A DNA stretch of 15,033 nucleotides from Deferribacteres bacterium. GTDB taxonomy: Bacteria; Nitrospirota; Thermodesulfovibrionia; UBA6902. Positions 1-7,326 of the stretch are shown piece by piece. Location of the stretch: positions 1-15,033 of the forward strand of contig JAUVPO010000017.1 in the NCBI GenBank assembly GCA_030598625.1, in the 5' to 3' direction. A model generated the notes under the pieces. It was not told where the DNA came from, searched no databases, and worked only from the letters and a program-made list of their open reading frames with translations. Within the stretch, counting starts at the first letter, position 1. Every line of letters begins with the position of its first letter. The position numbers were made by a program, and so were the translations under genes.

Positions 1-1201
1 CCTCAGGTCCATTTTTTTGATTCTTTATGAAATCCCTGACCATCTCAAACTTCCGTTTCTGCAAATCAAGGAACTGTTCGTCAATAACAGGGGTGCCAGG
101 ATATTCGTTTTTCTTCTGCCCTTCGGATAAAATTTCCGTAAAAGGTCTGCCTGATTGAGCTGCAATCTTCTTCGCTTCATTCACTGCGTTATACCATTCC
201 GCATGCATGATTTTATAATAGTCCCTCATTGCCTGCTTGTTGAAGTGGACAAAGTATGATTTATTGTATTGAGTCATATTGTAAGTTACTCTCACGGAAT
301 CCGTGTCTATCGTATCTACAAAAACCAGTTTATCGGCATCTCTTGCAATTTCCCATTTTAAATCCCATAAAAACAGCCCCATTTTGGAAAATATCCGCCG
401 CAATAAAAAAGCCCCCAGAATCGCCATGACCAGCGACCTCGAAAAGGTCTCTCCGTCCACACCGGAAATCAGGGCCGCTTCCTGGCGGCTGATGTTCCTG
501 TCCTCAGGCTCATACTTGGTTGTAAGGTCAACAATCGGAAAATCAAATCTTGTCCACGGATTGAGCGCGTCAACTCCCAGTTCGTTCAGGTACGCCTTTT
601 TGTCCGGACCGCTCAGCCTGTTATATTTTCTTAGAATTGACGAACCGCTCGTGACGCCAAGCCTGACAATATATTCAAGAGGTATTACATTTGCGTCTTT
701 ATGATGATATTTTTCATAGTCATAAAAGTGCCCTCCAAGCACGTTAACGAGCTCCGGCTTCAGGACTTCGTACTTTTTAATCAGCGTCAGATTGCTGAGT
801 CTTGAAGGAAATCCTTTTGAAAAGACTTCCCCTTTTTCCCGCTCGATCATTCCAAGATGATGTGTGGACGCCCCGTTTTTACAAAATTCCGAAAGAATTT
901 TTTCAACCAGCCCGGAATCGTCTTTTTGAATTATGGAGCTTTCCGTGGAAAGCTGTTTTGAAAGCTCACCCCATGCCTCCGGACTTTGCAGGTCCTGAAA
1001 CACAAGATGCCTGAAGCATGCCCTTCCGATATCGCTCCCTTTGATGTTGAAAATAGTGCCCACATCAAAAACAGATCCGCCCGCCGTTGTCTCACTGATG
1101 ATAAGTCCGGGATGTCCGGGAACATCATAAAGCCTTTGAACAGAGCCGATGTAGCACGGTTCATCAAATTTAAAATCAATTTTTACCGGGGATTTAGTCA
1201 T
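1..1201 (-). CDS. purC: SAICAR synthetase (PurC-like), long divergent form, 3' end cut by window edge
   Basis: No stop occurs from the ATG at 1201 to the left edge, giving 400 residues and no C-terminus. The family joins CAIR and aspartate using ATP to make SAICAR in cytosolic purine synthesis. Recognisable blocks: GSVQRLYDVPG (19-29), equivalent to the N-terminal G-K-x-R-D-x-Y strand; VIPLEYIVRLGVTSGSS (172-188); PIVDLTTKYEPEDRNIS (222-238), the T-x-K...D-x-x-I substrate loop; WDLKWEI (279-285) and DTIDTDSVRV (296-305), matching the D-E-I-x-P-D-S-x-R motif. Oddities: the usual R-I-S-A-F-D block is replaced by ETTAGGSVFD (37-46), and the protein is far longer than the roughly 240-residue bacterial enzyme. 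Start choice: GGAG lies 11 nt upstream and upstream frames close quickly. Family assignment is confident; canonical activity is less certain. Confidence 0.82.
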   Translation of the reverse strand, partial: MTKSPVKIDFKFDEPCYIGSVQRLYDVPGHPGLIISETTAGGSVFDVGTIFNIKGSDIGRACFRHLVFQDLQSPEAWGELSKQLSTESSIIQKDDSGLVEKILSEFCKNGASTHHLGMIEREKGEVFSKGFPSRLSNLTLIKKYEVLKPELVNVLGGHFYDYEKYHHKDANVIPLEYIVRLGVTSGSSILRKYNRLSGPDKKAYLNELGVDALNPWTRFDFPIVDLTTKYEPEDRNISRQEAALISGVDGETFSRSLVMAILGAFLLRRIFSKMGLFLWDLKWEIARDADKLVFVDTIDTDSVRVTYNMTQYNKSYFVHFNKQAMRDYYKIMHAEWYNAVNEAKKIAAQSGRPFTEILSEGQKKNEYPGTPVIDEQFLDLQKRKFEMVRDFIKNQKNGPE

Positions 1202-1225
1202 TTTTTCACATTCTCCATGTTAAAA

Positions 1226-1258
1226 TCAGAGCGCTTCCCCTAACAATTCTTTGATCAT
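1226..1258 (-). CDS. Possible 10-residue leader peptide before purC
   Basis: A 10-codon ORF reads MIKELLGEAL then TGA. Its ATG is preceded by an excellent AAAGGAG (1266-1272) at 7-nt spacing, stronger and better placed than the GGAG before purC. The stop lies 24 nt before the purC ATG, and a TATAAT box (1295-1300) lies upstream in the same orientation. This could be a leader peptide, a translational-coupling ORF, or the remnant start of a lost gene. No attenuator is obvious between it and purC. Translation is inferred from the ribosome site alone. Confidence 0.45.
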   Translation of the reverse strand: MIKELLGEAL

Positions 1259-1294
1259 GTTTTTACTCCTTTAATCCTTTCTGCAATCAGCCAT

Positions 1295-1300
1295 ATTATA
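1295..1300 (-). promoter_or_regulatory. Candidate -10 box for the small ORF and purC
   Basis: The minus strand carries a consensus TATAAT between the M29 peptidase stop and the small ORF. No good -35 hexamer sits 16-18 bp upstream. Together with the 142-bp gap it suggests purC has its own promoter rather than depending on the upstream peptidase gene. Confidence 0.4.
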
Positions 1301-1343
1301 CTTTAATCTCCGGCCACAATTCCATGAACGGAATCAAATTGTA

Positions 1344-2450
1344 TTATTGACTGCTTACGGACAATTTTCCGTCTTTCAGTAAAACACTCCTGGCCCCATT
1401 TCTGGAAATCAACGTTACCGTCGGCTTAAAGAATACAAAGTCCTGGTGAAAAGACGTCCTGACCTTTCCGCCAAAAGAACTATTATCTCCGAGCGCTATA
1501 TGAATAGTGCCCAAAATTTTTTCCGATTCCAGAATATTATCCGGTCTTGTTGCTTTATCATTCGTCCCTATACCAAGCTCGGCGATATTCCGGTTTTCCT
1601 TTTGCTCGGAGAGTTTTCTCTCCAGATAATCTACATACTCTTCCTTTCCCTCAACCGCCTTAACCATCCCTTTTTCAATATGAAGGGTTATAGGCTTTTT
1701 CAATTTCCGGGTCGGGGCCCACTCAACCACAAGCCTGCCGGTTGCGGAACCTTCAAGCGGAGCAAAAAACACTTCACCGGCCGGCAGATTACTGAAGGCG
1801 CCGCGCTTTGTAATTACTCCTGTATCCAGATAAGCTTGCCTGCCCTTTTTAGAAAGTGAGATAAACGTGCCGTTCGGGGTTTTTATCTCCATGTCGTCAT
1901 ATTTATTTACCATATTTGCTATGGTCATTGTCCTGCCCAGCATCTTCTGCCAGTCAACTCCCATTGCTCCCGTGAGCATCAGCCCGTCAAACAGCGGCAT
2001 GCTTGCATATCTGGTGCCACAAATTCTATTTAGTATGTCCCTGAACCGCGTGTGGGATGTTGAATAAAACGATAGTGCTATTACGACATCTACGGCTTCC
2101 TTTTTATGCGCTTTTACTATGCCTTCAACTTCCTTTAACTTCTCCTCTGAAATTTTTTTCAAAAGGAGTGGTTTTAAAAGTTTCTTTTGCTTTAGTTTGC
2201 TGCAAATATTATCTCCAAATGCCTCTGTCCATATTTCTTCAGGTGGTTCCACTCCGTGGCATCCGGTAGGCCGGTATTTTATGTATTTGATATTTGTTGT
2301 ATGATTTTTCCCCGCTTCTCTGACGAGTTTTCCGATTTTTCTTGTTTCTTTATTGAATTCATCCGTTAAGACAATAACTTTTTCCGTTCGTTTTACCGCG
2401 AGATTTATTTTAAATATGTTATTAACAGCTTTTTTTATTTGACCTTCCAT
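1344..2450 (-). CDS. M29-family metallo-aminopeptidase
   Basis: This 368-residue protein matches the thermophilic aminopeptidase family (peptidase M29: AmpS, AmpT, PepS), cytosolic two-metal exopeptidases that release N-terminal residues. The C-terminal metal-binding half is well preserved: NLPAGEVFFAP (221-231, Glu226), ELGIGTN (291-297, Glu291), HIALGDN (317-323, His317) and HQD (335-337, His335/Asp337), the positions expected for metal ligands and active site. The N-terminal half (KVIVLTD, 24-30) is the usual sensor-like domain. Length is slightly below the 400-410 typical of the family. The ATG at 2450 has no Shine-Dalgarno but fits the family N-terminus. It diverges from smpB and is followed by purC after 142 bp. 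The related dioxygenase NicX shares this fold, so peptidase activity is inferred. Confidence 0.85.
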   Translation of the reverse strand: MEGQIKKAVNNIFKINLAVKRTEKVIVLTDEFNKETRKIGKLVREAGKNHTTNIKYIKYRPTGCHGVEPPEEIWTEAFGDNICSKLKQKKLLKPLLLKKISEEKLKEVEGIVKAHKKEAVDVVIALSFYSTSHTRFRDILNRICGTRYASMPLFDGLMLTGAMGVDWQKMLGRTMTIANMVNKYDDMEIKTPNGTFISLSKKGRQAYLDTGVITKRGAFSNLPAGEVFFAPLEGSATGRLVVEWAPTRKLKKPITLHIEKGMVKAVEGKEEYVDYLERKLSEQKENRNIAELGIGTNDKATRPDNILESEKILGTIHIALGDNSSFGGKVRTSFHQDFVFFKPTVTLISRNGARSVLLKDGKLSVSSQ

Positions 2451-2560
2451 AGTTTAGACACGGTCTGCCGATAATAGCGGAATTGCTTCATTCAATAGAG
2501 TTGCTCCGCTTTCCCGACTTCATTTTAAAAAGGTGCGGCATCATACTAAGTTTACGCGGA

Positions 2561-2569
2561 ATTATAACA
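2561..2569 (-). promoter_or_regulatory. Candidate extended -10 promoter of the M29 peptidase gene
   Basis: On the minus strand the sequence reads TGTTATAAT, an extended -10 element (TG, one base, TATAAT). The -35 (TTAGAT near 2584-2589, 17-bp spacer) is poor, as is common with extended -10 promoters. The predicted transcript has a leader of about 100 nt that can fold through AGCGGA/TCCGCT (2476-2481 with 2505-2510). The same TGTTATAAT core occurs before lptF. Confidence 0.45.
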
Positions 2570-2616
2570 TTTATCGATTTAAAATCTAAATATTTAAAAA
2601 ACAACTTCTTTCATAA

Positions 2617-2632
2617 TCCCGATATATCGGGA
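2617..2632. promoter_or_regulatory. 16-bp perfect palindrome between divergent promoters
   Basis: TCCCGATATATCGGGA is fully self-complementary. It lies about 30 bp upstream of the proposed smpB -35 and about 50 bp upstream of the proposed M29 peptidase -10, so it is placed as an operator acting on either gene. It has no adjacent T-tract in either direction, so it is not a usual terminator. It could equally be a dispersed genomic motif. Confidence 0.45.
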
Positions 2633-2664
2633 CATTATTTGCAAAGCGTTTTTCGGGTTAAATA

Positions 2665-2694
2665 TTGACTTGCAGAATATCGTAAGGTTATCCT
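2665..2694 (+). promoter_or_regulatory. Candidate sigma70-type promoter of smpB
   Basis: TTGACT (2665-2670), an 18-bp spacer and TATCCT (2689-2694). The expected transcription start, about 7 nt beyond the -10, falls at or within a base or two of the smpB ATG at 2701, implying a leaderless or nearly leaderless mRNA. Confidence 0.5.
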
Positions 2695-2700
2695 CATTAC

Positions 2701-3150
2701 ATGGAAAAAGCAGTTGCTACCAACAGGAAGGCATATCACGATTATTTTATACAGGAAACCCATGAAGCCGGCATGTCGCTCCTTGGGACCGAAGTCAAGT
2801 CTCTCCGGGAAGGCAAGGCTAATCTCAAGGACAGTTACGTTGCCATAAAAAACAACGAGGCTTATCTATTCAACTGCCATATCAGTCCTTACAGTCACGG
2901 CAATATCCAGAACCATGATCCTTCAAGGACAAGGAAACTGCTTCTTCACAGGAAAGAAATCAACAGGTTATGGGGCAACATAAGTCTTAAGGGTTACACC
3001 CTTGTCCCCCTTAAGATATACTTTAAAAAGGGAAAGGCAAAGGTTGAGATAGGGCTTGCCAAGGGCAAGAGACAATACGAAAAAAGGGCGACAATCAGGG
3101 AAAAAGAAGCGAAGAGGGAAATACAGAGGCATTTGAAAGCTCACAAATAA
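2701..3150 (+). CDS. smpB: SsrA (tmRNA)-binding protein SmpB
   Basis: SmpB binds tmRNA and delivers it to stalled ribosomes for trans-translation in the cytosol. At 149 residues it has normal length. Family hallmarks are present in order: ATNRKAYHDYFI near the N-terminus, GTEVKSLREGKANLKDSY (29-46), GNIQNHDPSRTRKLLLH in the middle, and the basic C-terminal tail LAKGKRQYEKR...REIQRHLK that enters the decoding site. The ATG is fixed by an in-frame TAA at 2683-2685 and by the conserved N-terminus. No Shine-Dalgarno is present: the nearest AAGG is 13 nt away. It is convergent with pgk, the two stop codons being separated by one base. The tmRNA gene itself is not in the window. Confidence 0.97.
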   Translation: MEKAVATNRKAYHDYFIQETHEAGMSLLGTEVKSLREGKANLKDSYVAIKNNEAYLFNCHISPYSHGNIQNHDPSRTRKLLLHRKEINRLWGNISLKGYTLVPLKIYFKKGKAKVEIGLAKGKRQYEKRATIREKEAKREIQRHLKAHK

Positions 3151-3151
3151 T

Positions 3152-4372
3152 TTACTTTTCCGTTAATGCCACAAGACCCGGCAAATCTTTCCCTTCCAGA
3201 AGCTCCAGCGCTGCGCCGCCGCCGGTTGAAATAAACGATATGCTTTCCGACACTCCTGCCCTGCCGACCGCAAGGTCAGTATCTCCTCCGCCCACAATTG
3301 TCAGGGCATAGGCATCAGCAACTGAGTGAGCGATTGCAAAGGTCCCTCGTGAAAAGGCATCGACCTCAAATACGCCCATAGGGCCATTCCATAATATTGT
3401 CTTCGCGCTTTCCAGCGCTTCCGAGAAAAGCTTGACTGACGCAGGACCGATATCAACCGCCTTCCAGCCATTGGGTATCTCCTGTGCAGTGACAAGCTTT
3501 GTTTCAGCGCCCGGTTCAATGCTTTGAGAAATGACGCAATCTACCGGGAGATAAAATTTAATTCCCTTTGACATGACACCTTTTCTTATATCATTGGCAA
3601 GATCGAGCATGTCTTTTTCGACAAGTGAATCTCCAACATTGAACCCCATGGCCTTTAAAAAGGTATAAGCCATCCCCCCGCCTACAATAACCTTATCGAC
3701 TTTTTCTTCAAGATTCCTTATTACATCGATTTTCCCGGAGACTTTTGCGCCGCCCAAAATAGCGACAAATGGTCTTACCGGCTGATTAATGACTCCTTGC
3801 AGATAGTCTATTTCCTTTTGAAGAAGAAAGCCTGAAGCGGATGTGATGTGTTTTGTGATCCCGACTGTTGATGCATGACTTCTGTGAGCGGCGCCAAAGG
3901 CGTCATTTATAAAGTAATCCGCCAGTTTTGCCAGTGACTTGCTGAATTCTTCATCATTTTTCTCTTCTTCTATATGAAACCGCAGGTTCTCAAGAAGAAT
4001 AATGTCACCATCAGACATTTTACTGACAGCCTCCTCGGTCTTCGGCCCGATGCAGTCAGGGAGAAAAGTGACTTCTTTTTTTATCAGACGCTGCAGCCTC
4101 CTTGAAACAGAGGCAAGCGAATATCTCTTATCAACTTTGCCTTTAGGTCTGCCAAGGTGTGAAGCGATAATTACTTTACTCCCCTCATCAATTGCGTAGT
4201 TTATAGTGGAAAGGGCCGACCTGATCCTCCTGTCATCGGTTATGTTAAGATTTTCATCCAAAGGCACATTGAAATCCACACGAATAAACAGCCTCTTGCC
4301 TTTAATATTTAAATCTTTTACAGAGAGTTTGTTCAGAACTCCCTTAATCGGTAATGCAAAATTATCGTTCAT
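3152..4372 (-). CDS. pgk: Phosphoglycerate kinase
   Basis: Pgk transfers phosphate from 1,3-bisphosphoglycerate to ADP in cytosolic glycolysis, or the reverse in gluconeogenesis. The 406-residue protein has RVDFNVPL (31-38), HLGRP (72-76), LLENLRFH (126-133), DAFGAAHRSHAS (157-168), GGAKVSGKI (207-215), GGGDTD (361-366) and STGGGAALELLEGK (382-395), covering both substrate and nucleotide sites. The N-terminus is about 12 residues longer than usual before LSVKDLNIKGKR, but no better start is seen: an internal CTG would have an over-close Shine-Dalgarno. It starts 9 nt after the gap stop, so it is cotranscribed with it. It ends one base from the convergent smpB stop, leaving no room for a private terminator. 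Confidence 0.97.
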   Translation of the reverse strand: MNDNFALPIKGVLNKLSVKDLNIKGKRLFIRVDFNVPLDENLNITDDRRIRSALSTINYAIDEGSKVIIASHLGRPKGKVDKRYSLASVSRRLQRLIKKEVTFLPDCIGPKTEEAVSKMSDGDIILLENLRFHIEEEKNDEEFSKSLAKLADYFINDAFGAAHRSHASTVGITKHITSASGFLLQKEIDYLQGVINQPVRPFVAILGGAKVSGKIDVIRNLEEKVDKVIVGGGMAYTFLKAMGFNVGDSLVEKDMLDLANDIRKGVMSKGIKFYLPVDCVISQSIEPGAETKLVTAQEIPNGWKAVDIGPASVKLFSEALESAKTILWNGPMGVFEVDAFSRGTFAIAHSVADAYALTIVGGGDTDLAVGRAGVSESISFISTGGGAALELLEGKDLPGLVALTEK

Positions 4373-4381
4373 AGAAACATC

Positions 4382-5386
4382 TTACCTTTTCTTTTCAATA
4401 TAAAGCATCAAATCTTTAAGACGGGTGCTGTAACCCCATTCATTGTCATACCATGAAAGCACCTTAACCATGTTACCTCCGAGCACTTTTGTGAGAGACG
4501 CGTCAAGTATTGAAGAATGCGGATTGCCGTTAAAGTCAATAGAAACGAGAGGCTCTTCAGAATATTGCAGTATCCCTTTAAGCGGACCTGACGCGGCCTC
4601 CTTAAGTGCGGCATTTACCGATTCCGCAGATGCCTCTTTTTCAACATCAACCACAAGGTCTACAACTGAAACATTGGGAGTAGGCACCCTTATCGCCATA
4701 CCGTCCAGTTTGCCTTTTAAGTGAGGAAGAACAAGCCCGACCGCCCTGGCTGCGCCCGTTGTTGTCGGTATCATTGAAAGGGCGCCGGCGCGCGCTCTCC
4801 TCAGGTCTTTGTGTGGAAGGTCGAGTATGCGCTGATCATTTGTATAAGAGTGTATTGTAGTCATGAGACCACGCTTGATTGTAAACTGCCGGTCTATCAC
4901 ACTTGCAATGGGTGCGAGGCAGTTTGTGGTGCATGATGCATTGGATATTATTTTATGCTTTGATATATCAAGTTCTTCTTCATTGACCCCCATGCATACT
5001 GTAGCATCAGGCTCTTTGGCAGGCGCCGATATAATGACCCAGCCCGCACCGGCGCTTAAATGTTTTGATGCTCCATCCCTGTCAATAAAGTGCCCCGTGG
5101 ATTCAAGCGCTATATCGACGTTCAACTCTTTCCATGACAACTGCGCGGGGTCCGTTGTTGCGGAAACCTTTATTTCCTTTCCGTTCACAACAAGGTTGTT
5201 TCCTTTAACCTGAACATCAGCGTCAAAAATCCCGTGAATAGAATCATAACGCAGAAGATGCGCCAGGGTTTTTGCATCCGTAAGATCGTTTATCGCAACT
5301 ATGTCTATTGCATCTTCTCCAAGACATGTCCTTAATAAATTTCTCCCGATTCTTCCAAAACCATTAATACCAAGCCGTAAAGCCAT
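4382..5386 (-). CDS. gap: Glyceraldehyde-3-phosphate dehydrogenase, type I
   Basis: This 334-residue enzyme converts glyceraldehyde-3-phosphate, NAD and phosphate to 1,3-bisphosphoglycerate, the substrate of the pgk product encoded next. The Rossmann motif INGFGRIGR is at 7-15, Asp34 follows the second strand (AIND), and the active site is SNASCTTNCLAP (148-159) with catalytic Cys152 and partner His179 (TTIHSYT). The Leu190-Pro191 pair in DLPH favours NAD over NADP. WYDNEWGYS near the C-terminus is the family signature. The start has a textbook AAGGAGG about 6 nt upstream. It lies 45 bp after frr and 9 bp before pgk, all in one orientation. Confidence 0.98.
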   Translation of the reverse strand: MALRLGINGFGRIGRNLLRTCLGEDAIDIVAINDLTDAKTLAHLLRYDSIHGIFDADVQVKGNNLVVNGKEIKVSATTDPAQLSWKELNVDIALESTGHFIDRDGASKHLSAGAGWVIISAPAKEPDATVCMGVNEEELDISKHKIISNASCTTNCLAPIASVIDRQFTIKRGLMTTIHSYTNDQRILDLPHKDLRRARAGALSMIPTTTGAARAVGLVLPHLKGKLDGMAIRVPTPNVSVVDLVVDVEKEASAESVNAALKEAASGPLKGILQYSEEPLVSIDFNGNPHSSILDASLTKVLGGNMVKVLSWYDNEWGYSTRLKDLMLYIEKKR

Positions 5387-5431
5387 TGCTTCCTCCTTTT
5401 TGAATATGAAATCACAAAACCCTTTTCTTTA

Positions 5432-5989
5432 TTATACTTCCATTACCTCGGTTTCTTTATGAGTGACAATCTCGTCCACTTTCCCTATATAAGAATCCGT
5501 AAGTTTCTGTATTTCGTCCGTTGACCGCTTGGTCTCATCTTCACTCAGATGGTCCTCTTTTTCAATTCTTCCCATTTCTTCGTTTCCGTCCCGGCGAATA
5601 TTTCTTAACGCAATCTTCGCGTCTTCACCTCTTTTATGTACTTGTTTAACAATCTGTTTCCTGCGTTCTTCCGTAAGTTGTGGAATAGAAACCCTGATAA
5701 TTTTCCCGTCATTGCCGGGATTCAGCCCCAGATCGGATTTCTGAATCGCCCTTTCAATTTCAACTATCATTTTTGGGTCCCATGGTTGTATTGTAATCAG
5801 CCTGCTCTCCGGAATACTCAATGTAGCAACATGATTGATCGGGGTGGAAGTTCCGAAATAATCAACAACCAATCCCTCAAAAATAGACAATGAAGCACGG
5901 CCAGTCCTTATGCCCCCGAGGTCTTTCTTAAGGACGTCAATGGTCTTTTCCATTCTATCTATCAGTCTTTTTTTTGCTTCTTTTTGCAT
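5432..5989 (-). CDS. frr: Ribosome recycling factor
   Basis: RRF works with EF-G to split post-termination ribosomes. The 185-residue length is exact for the family. The three-helix-bundle signature GGIRTGRAS (about 25-33) aligns at the same distance from the N-terminus as in E. coli RRF, which supports the ATG at 5989. Later blocks include PINHVATLSIPESRLITIQPWD and LTEERRKQIVKQVHKRGEDAKIALRNIRRD, the tRNA-mimic hinge and long helices. AAGGGAAGG lies about 6 nt before the start. The gene overlaps the end of pyrH by 35 nt, so translation is probably coupled. The next gene is gap rather than the uppS/cdsA genes often found after frr. Confidence 0.97.
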   Translation of the reverse strand: MQKEAKKRLIDRMEKTIDVLKKDLGGIRTGRASLSIFEGLVVDYFGTSTPINHVATLSIPESRLITIQPWDPKMIVEIERAIQKSDLGLNPGNDGKIIRVSIPQLTEERRKQIVKQVHKRGEDAKIALRNIRRDGNEEMGRIEKEDHLSEDETKRSTDEIQKLTDSYIGKVDEIVTHKETEVMEV

Positions 5990-6719
5990 AAGAAACCTTC
6001 CCTTGGACTAATGTGCCGATTTTTTTGCCTTCCAGGACTTTTCTGATATTCCCGCTCTTCATAAGGCTGAATACCCTTATTGGAAGACTGTTGTCCATGC
6101 AAAGTGACGTGGCCGTGGAATCCATTACCTTCAGACCCTTTTTAAGGACATCGATGTAAGAAATTTCACTATATTTTTTTGCGGTACGGTCTTTCATCGG
6201 ATCACTGCTGTAAACACCGTCCACTTTAGTGGCCTTAAGTATCACCTCTGCCCCGATTTCCACTGCCCTCAGGGCTGCGGCCGTGTCTGTCGTAAAATAT
6301 GGATTGCCTGTCCCGGATGCAAATATAACAAATCTCCCTTTTTCAAGATGTCTGATGGCTCTCCTTCTTATGTACGGTTCGGCAAGTTCCTTCATTTCTA
6401 TGGCTGATTGCACTCTTGTGGGCATACCGTTTCTTTCAAGCGCGTTCTGAACCGCAAGAGCATTAAGCACAGTTGCCAGCATTCCCATATAATCCGCAGA
6501 GGTCCTCTCCATACCTTCCGCGCTTGCCTCAAGGCCGCGAAAAATATTGCCTCCGCCGATGACTATCGCAAGCTGGACCCCTAAATTCGAAATACATTTA
6601 AGCTCATTTGCTATATATTGAACTACACTATGATCAATCCCGAAGTCTTTGTCGCCTATAAGGGCTTCACCGCTTAATTTCAACAAAACTCTTTTAAATT
6701 TGGATTTCCGGGTCTTCAT
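5955..6719 (-). CDS. pyrH: UMP kinase
   Basis: Bacterial UMP kinase phosphorylates UMP to UDP and is a hexameric amino-acid-kinase-fold enzyme, usually regulated by GTP and UTP. The 254-residue protein shows KLSGEAL (14-20), IGGGNIFRG (54-62), the long GTGNPYFTTDTAAALRA signature (136-152) and DGVYSSDP (167-174). The basic tail after residue 241 (SYAKRSKKKTDR) is slightly longer than usual and is encoded in the stretch that overlaps frr. There is no convincing Shine-Dalgarno: the start lies 7 nt after tsf, which ends in tandem TGA-TAA stops, so translation is likely by reinitiation. It occupies the conserved rpsB-tsf-pyrH-frr order. Confidence 0.97.
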   Translation of the reverse strand: MKTRKSKFKRVLLKLSGEALIGDKDFGIDHSVVQYIANELKCISNLGVQLAIVIGGGNIFRGLEASAEGMERTSADYMGMLATVLNALAVQNALERNGMPTRVQSAIEMKELAEPYIRRRAIRHLEKGRFVIFASGTGNPYFTTDTAAALRAVEIGAEVILKATKVDGVYSSDPMKDRTAKKYSEISYIDVLKKGLKVMDSTATSLCMDNSLPIRVFSLMKSGNIRKVLEGKKIGTLVQGKVSYAKRSKKKTDR

Positions 6720-6726
6720 ATATTTA

Positions 6727-7326
6727 TCAGCTGCTTTTTTCCCCTAACTGAAATCTGACAAAACGCTTAATTACAATATTTTCTCCCGTCTTGGCAATTT
6801 TTTCCACGACCAAATCTCTGATCTTTTTCTCCTGTGCAGGGTCCTTCACAAAAACCTGGTCCACAAGACACGTGTCGGTATAAAACTTTTCGAGTTTTCC
6901 TTCAATGATTTTCCCCACAATATGAGGCGGTTTGCCTGATATCTGCGAAGCATATATCTCTTTTTCCTTCTCTATTATTTCAGCGGGAATATTTTCCCTC
7001 TGCACATAGGCAGGGTTGGAAGCGGCAATATGCATGGCTATATCCTTGACAAGTTCCTTGAAATCGTCCGTCTTTGCAACGAAATCCGTTTCACTATTAA
7101 TCTCTACAAGGACACCGAGTTTGCCCATGTGGATATAAGACCCTATTAATCCTTCCGACGCTTCTCTGGATGCCTTTTTTGAAGCCGTTGCAAGACCTTT
7201 CTGTCTTAATATATCCGCTGCTTTTGAAAGATTACCTTCCGCTTCGGTAAGCGCCTTCTTGCAGTCCATCATGCCTACACCTGTCTGCTCTCTTAGTTCC
7301 CTGACTGTGTTCGCTGTAATGTTCAT
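6727..7326 (-). CDS. tsf: Elongation factor Ts, short form
   Basis: EF-Ts exchanges GDP for GTP on EF-Tu. The N-terminal UBA-like domain (1-55) includes ELREQTGVGMMDCKKAL, and the EF-Tu contact motif TDFVAKTDDF is at 80-89. At 199 residues it is the compact form, as in Thermus, and lacks the duplicated core and coiled-coil found in the roughly 280-residue E. coli protein. The C-terminal block GENIVIKRFVRF (181-192) is complete, so this is not a truncation. The start overlaps the rpsB stop as ATGA, with AGGAGG about 10 nt upstream. pyrH follows after 7 nt. Confidence 0.97.
   Translation of the reverse strand: MNITANTVRELREQTGVGMMDCKKALTEAEGNLSKAADILRQKGLATASKKASREASEGLIGSYIHMGKLGVLVEINSETDFVAKTDDFKELVKDIAMHIAASNPAYVQRENIPAEIIEKEKEIYASQISGKPPHIVGKIIEGKLEKFYTDTCLVDQVFVKDPAQEKKIRDLVVEKIAKTGENIVIKRFVRFQLGEKSS

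Noticed and set aside
931..1243. Overlapping ORFs on both strands near the 5' end of purC
   Set aside because: They lie in other frames of the open purC reading frame, which shows clear family motifs; they have no motif of their own.
1324..1344. ATTCC/GGAAT inverted repeat after the M29 peptidase stop as a terminator
   Set aside because: Only 5 bp with no following T-tract.
2488..2544. 18-codon ORF in the leader of the M29 peptidase gene
   Set aside because: No Shine-Dalgarno, low-information sequence, and no reason beyond position to think it is translated.
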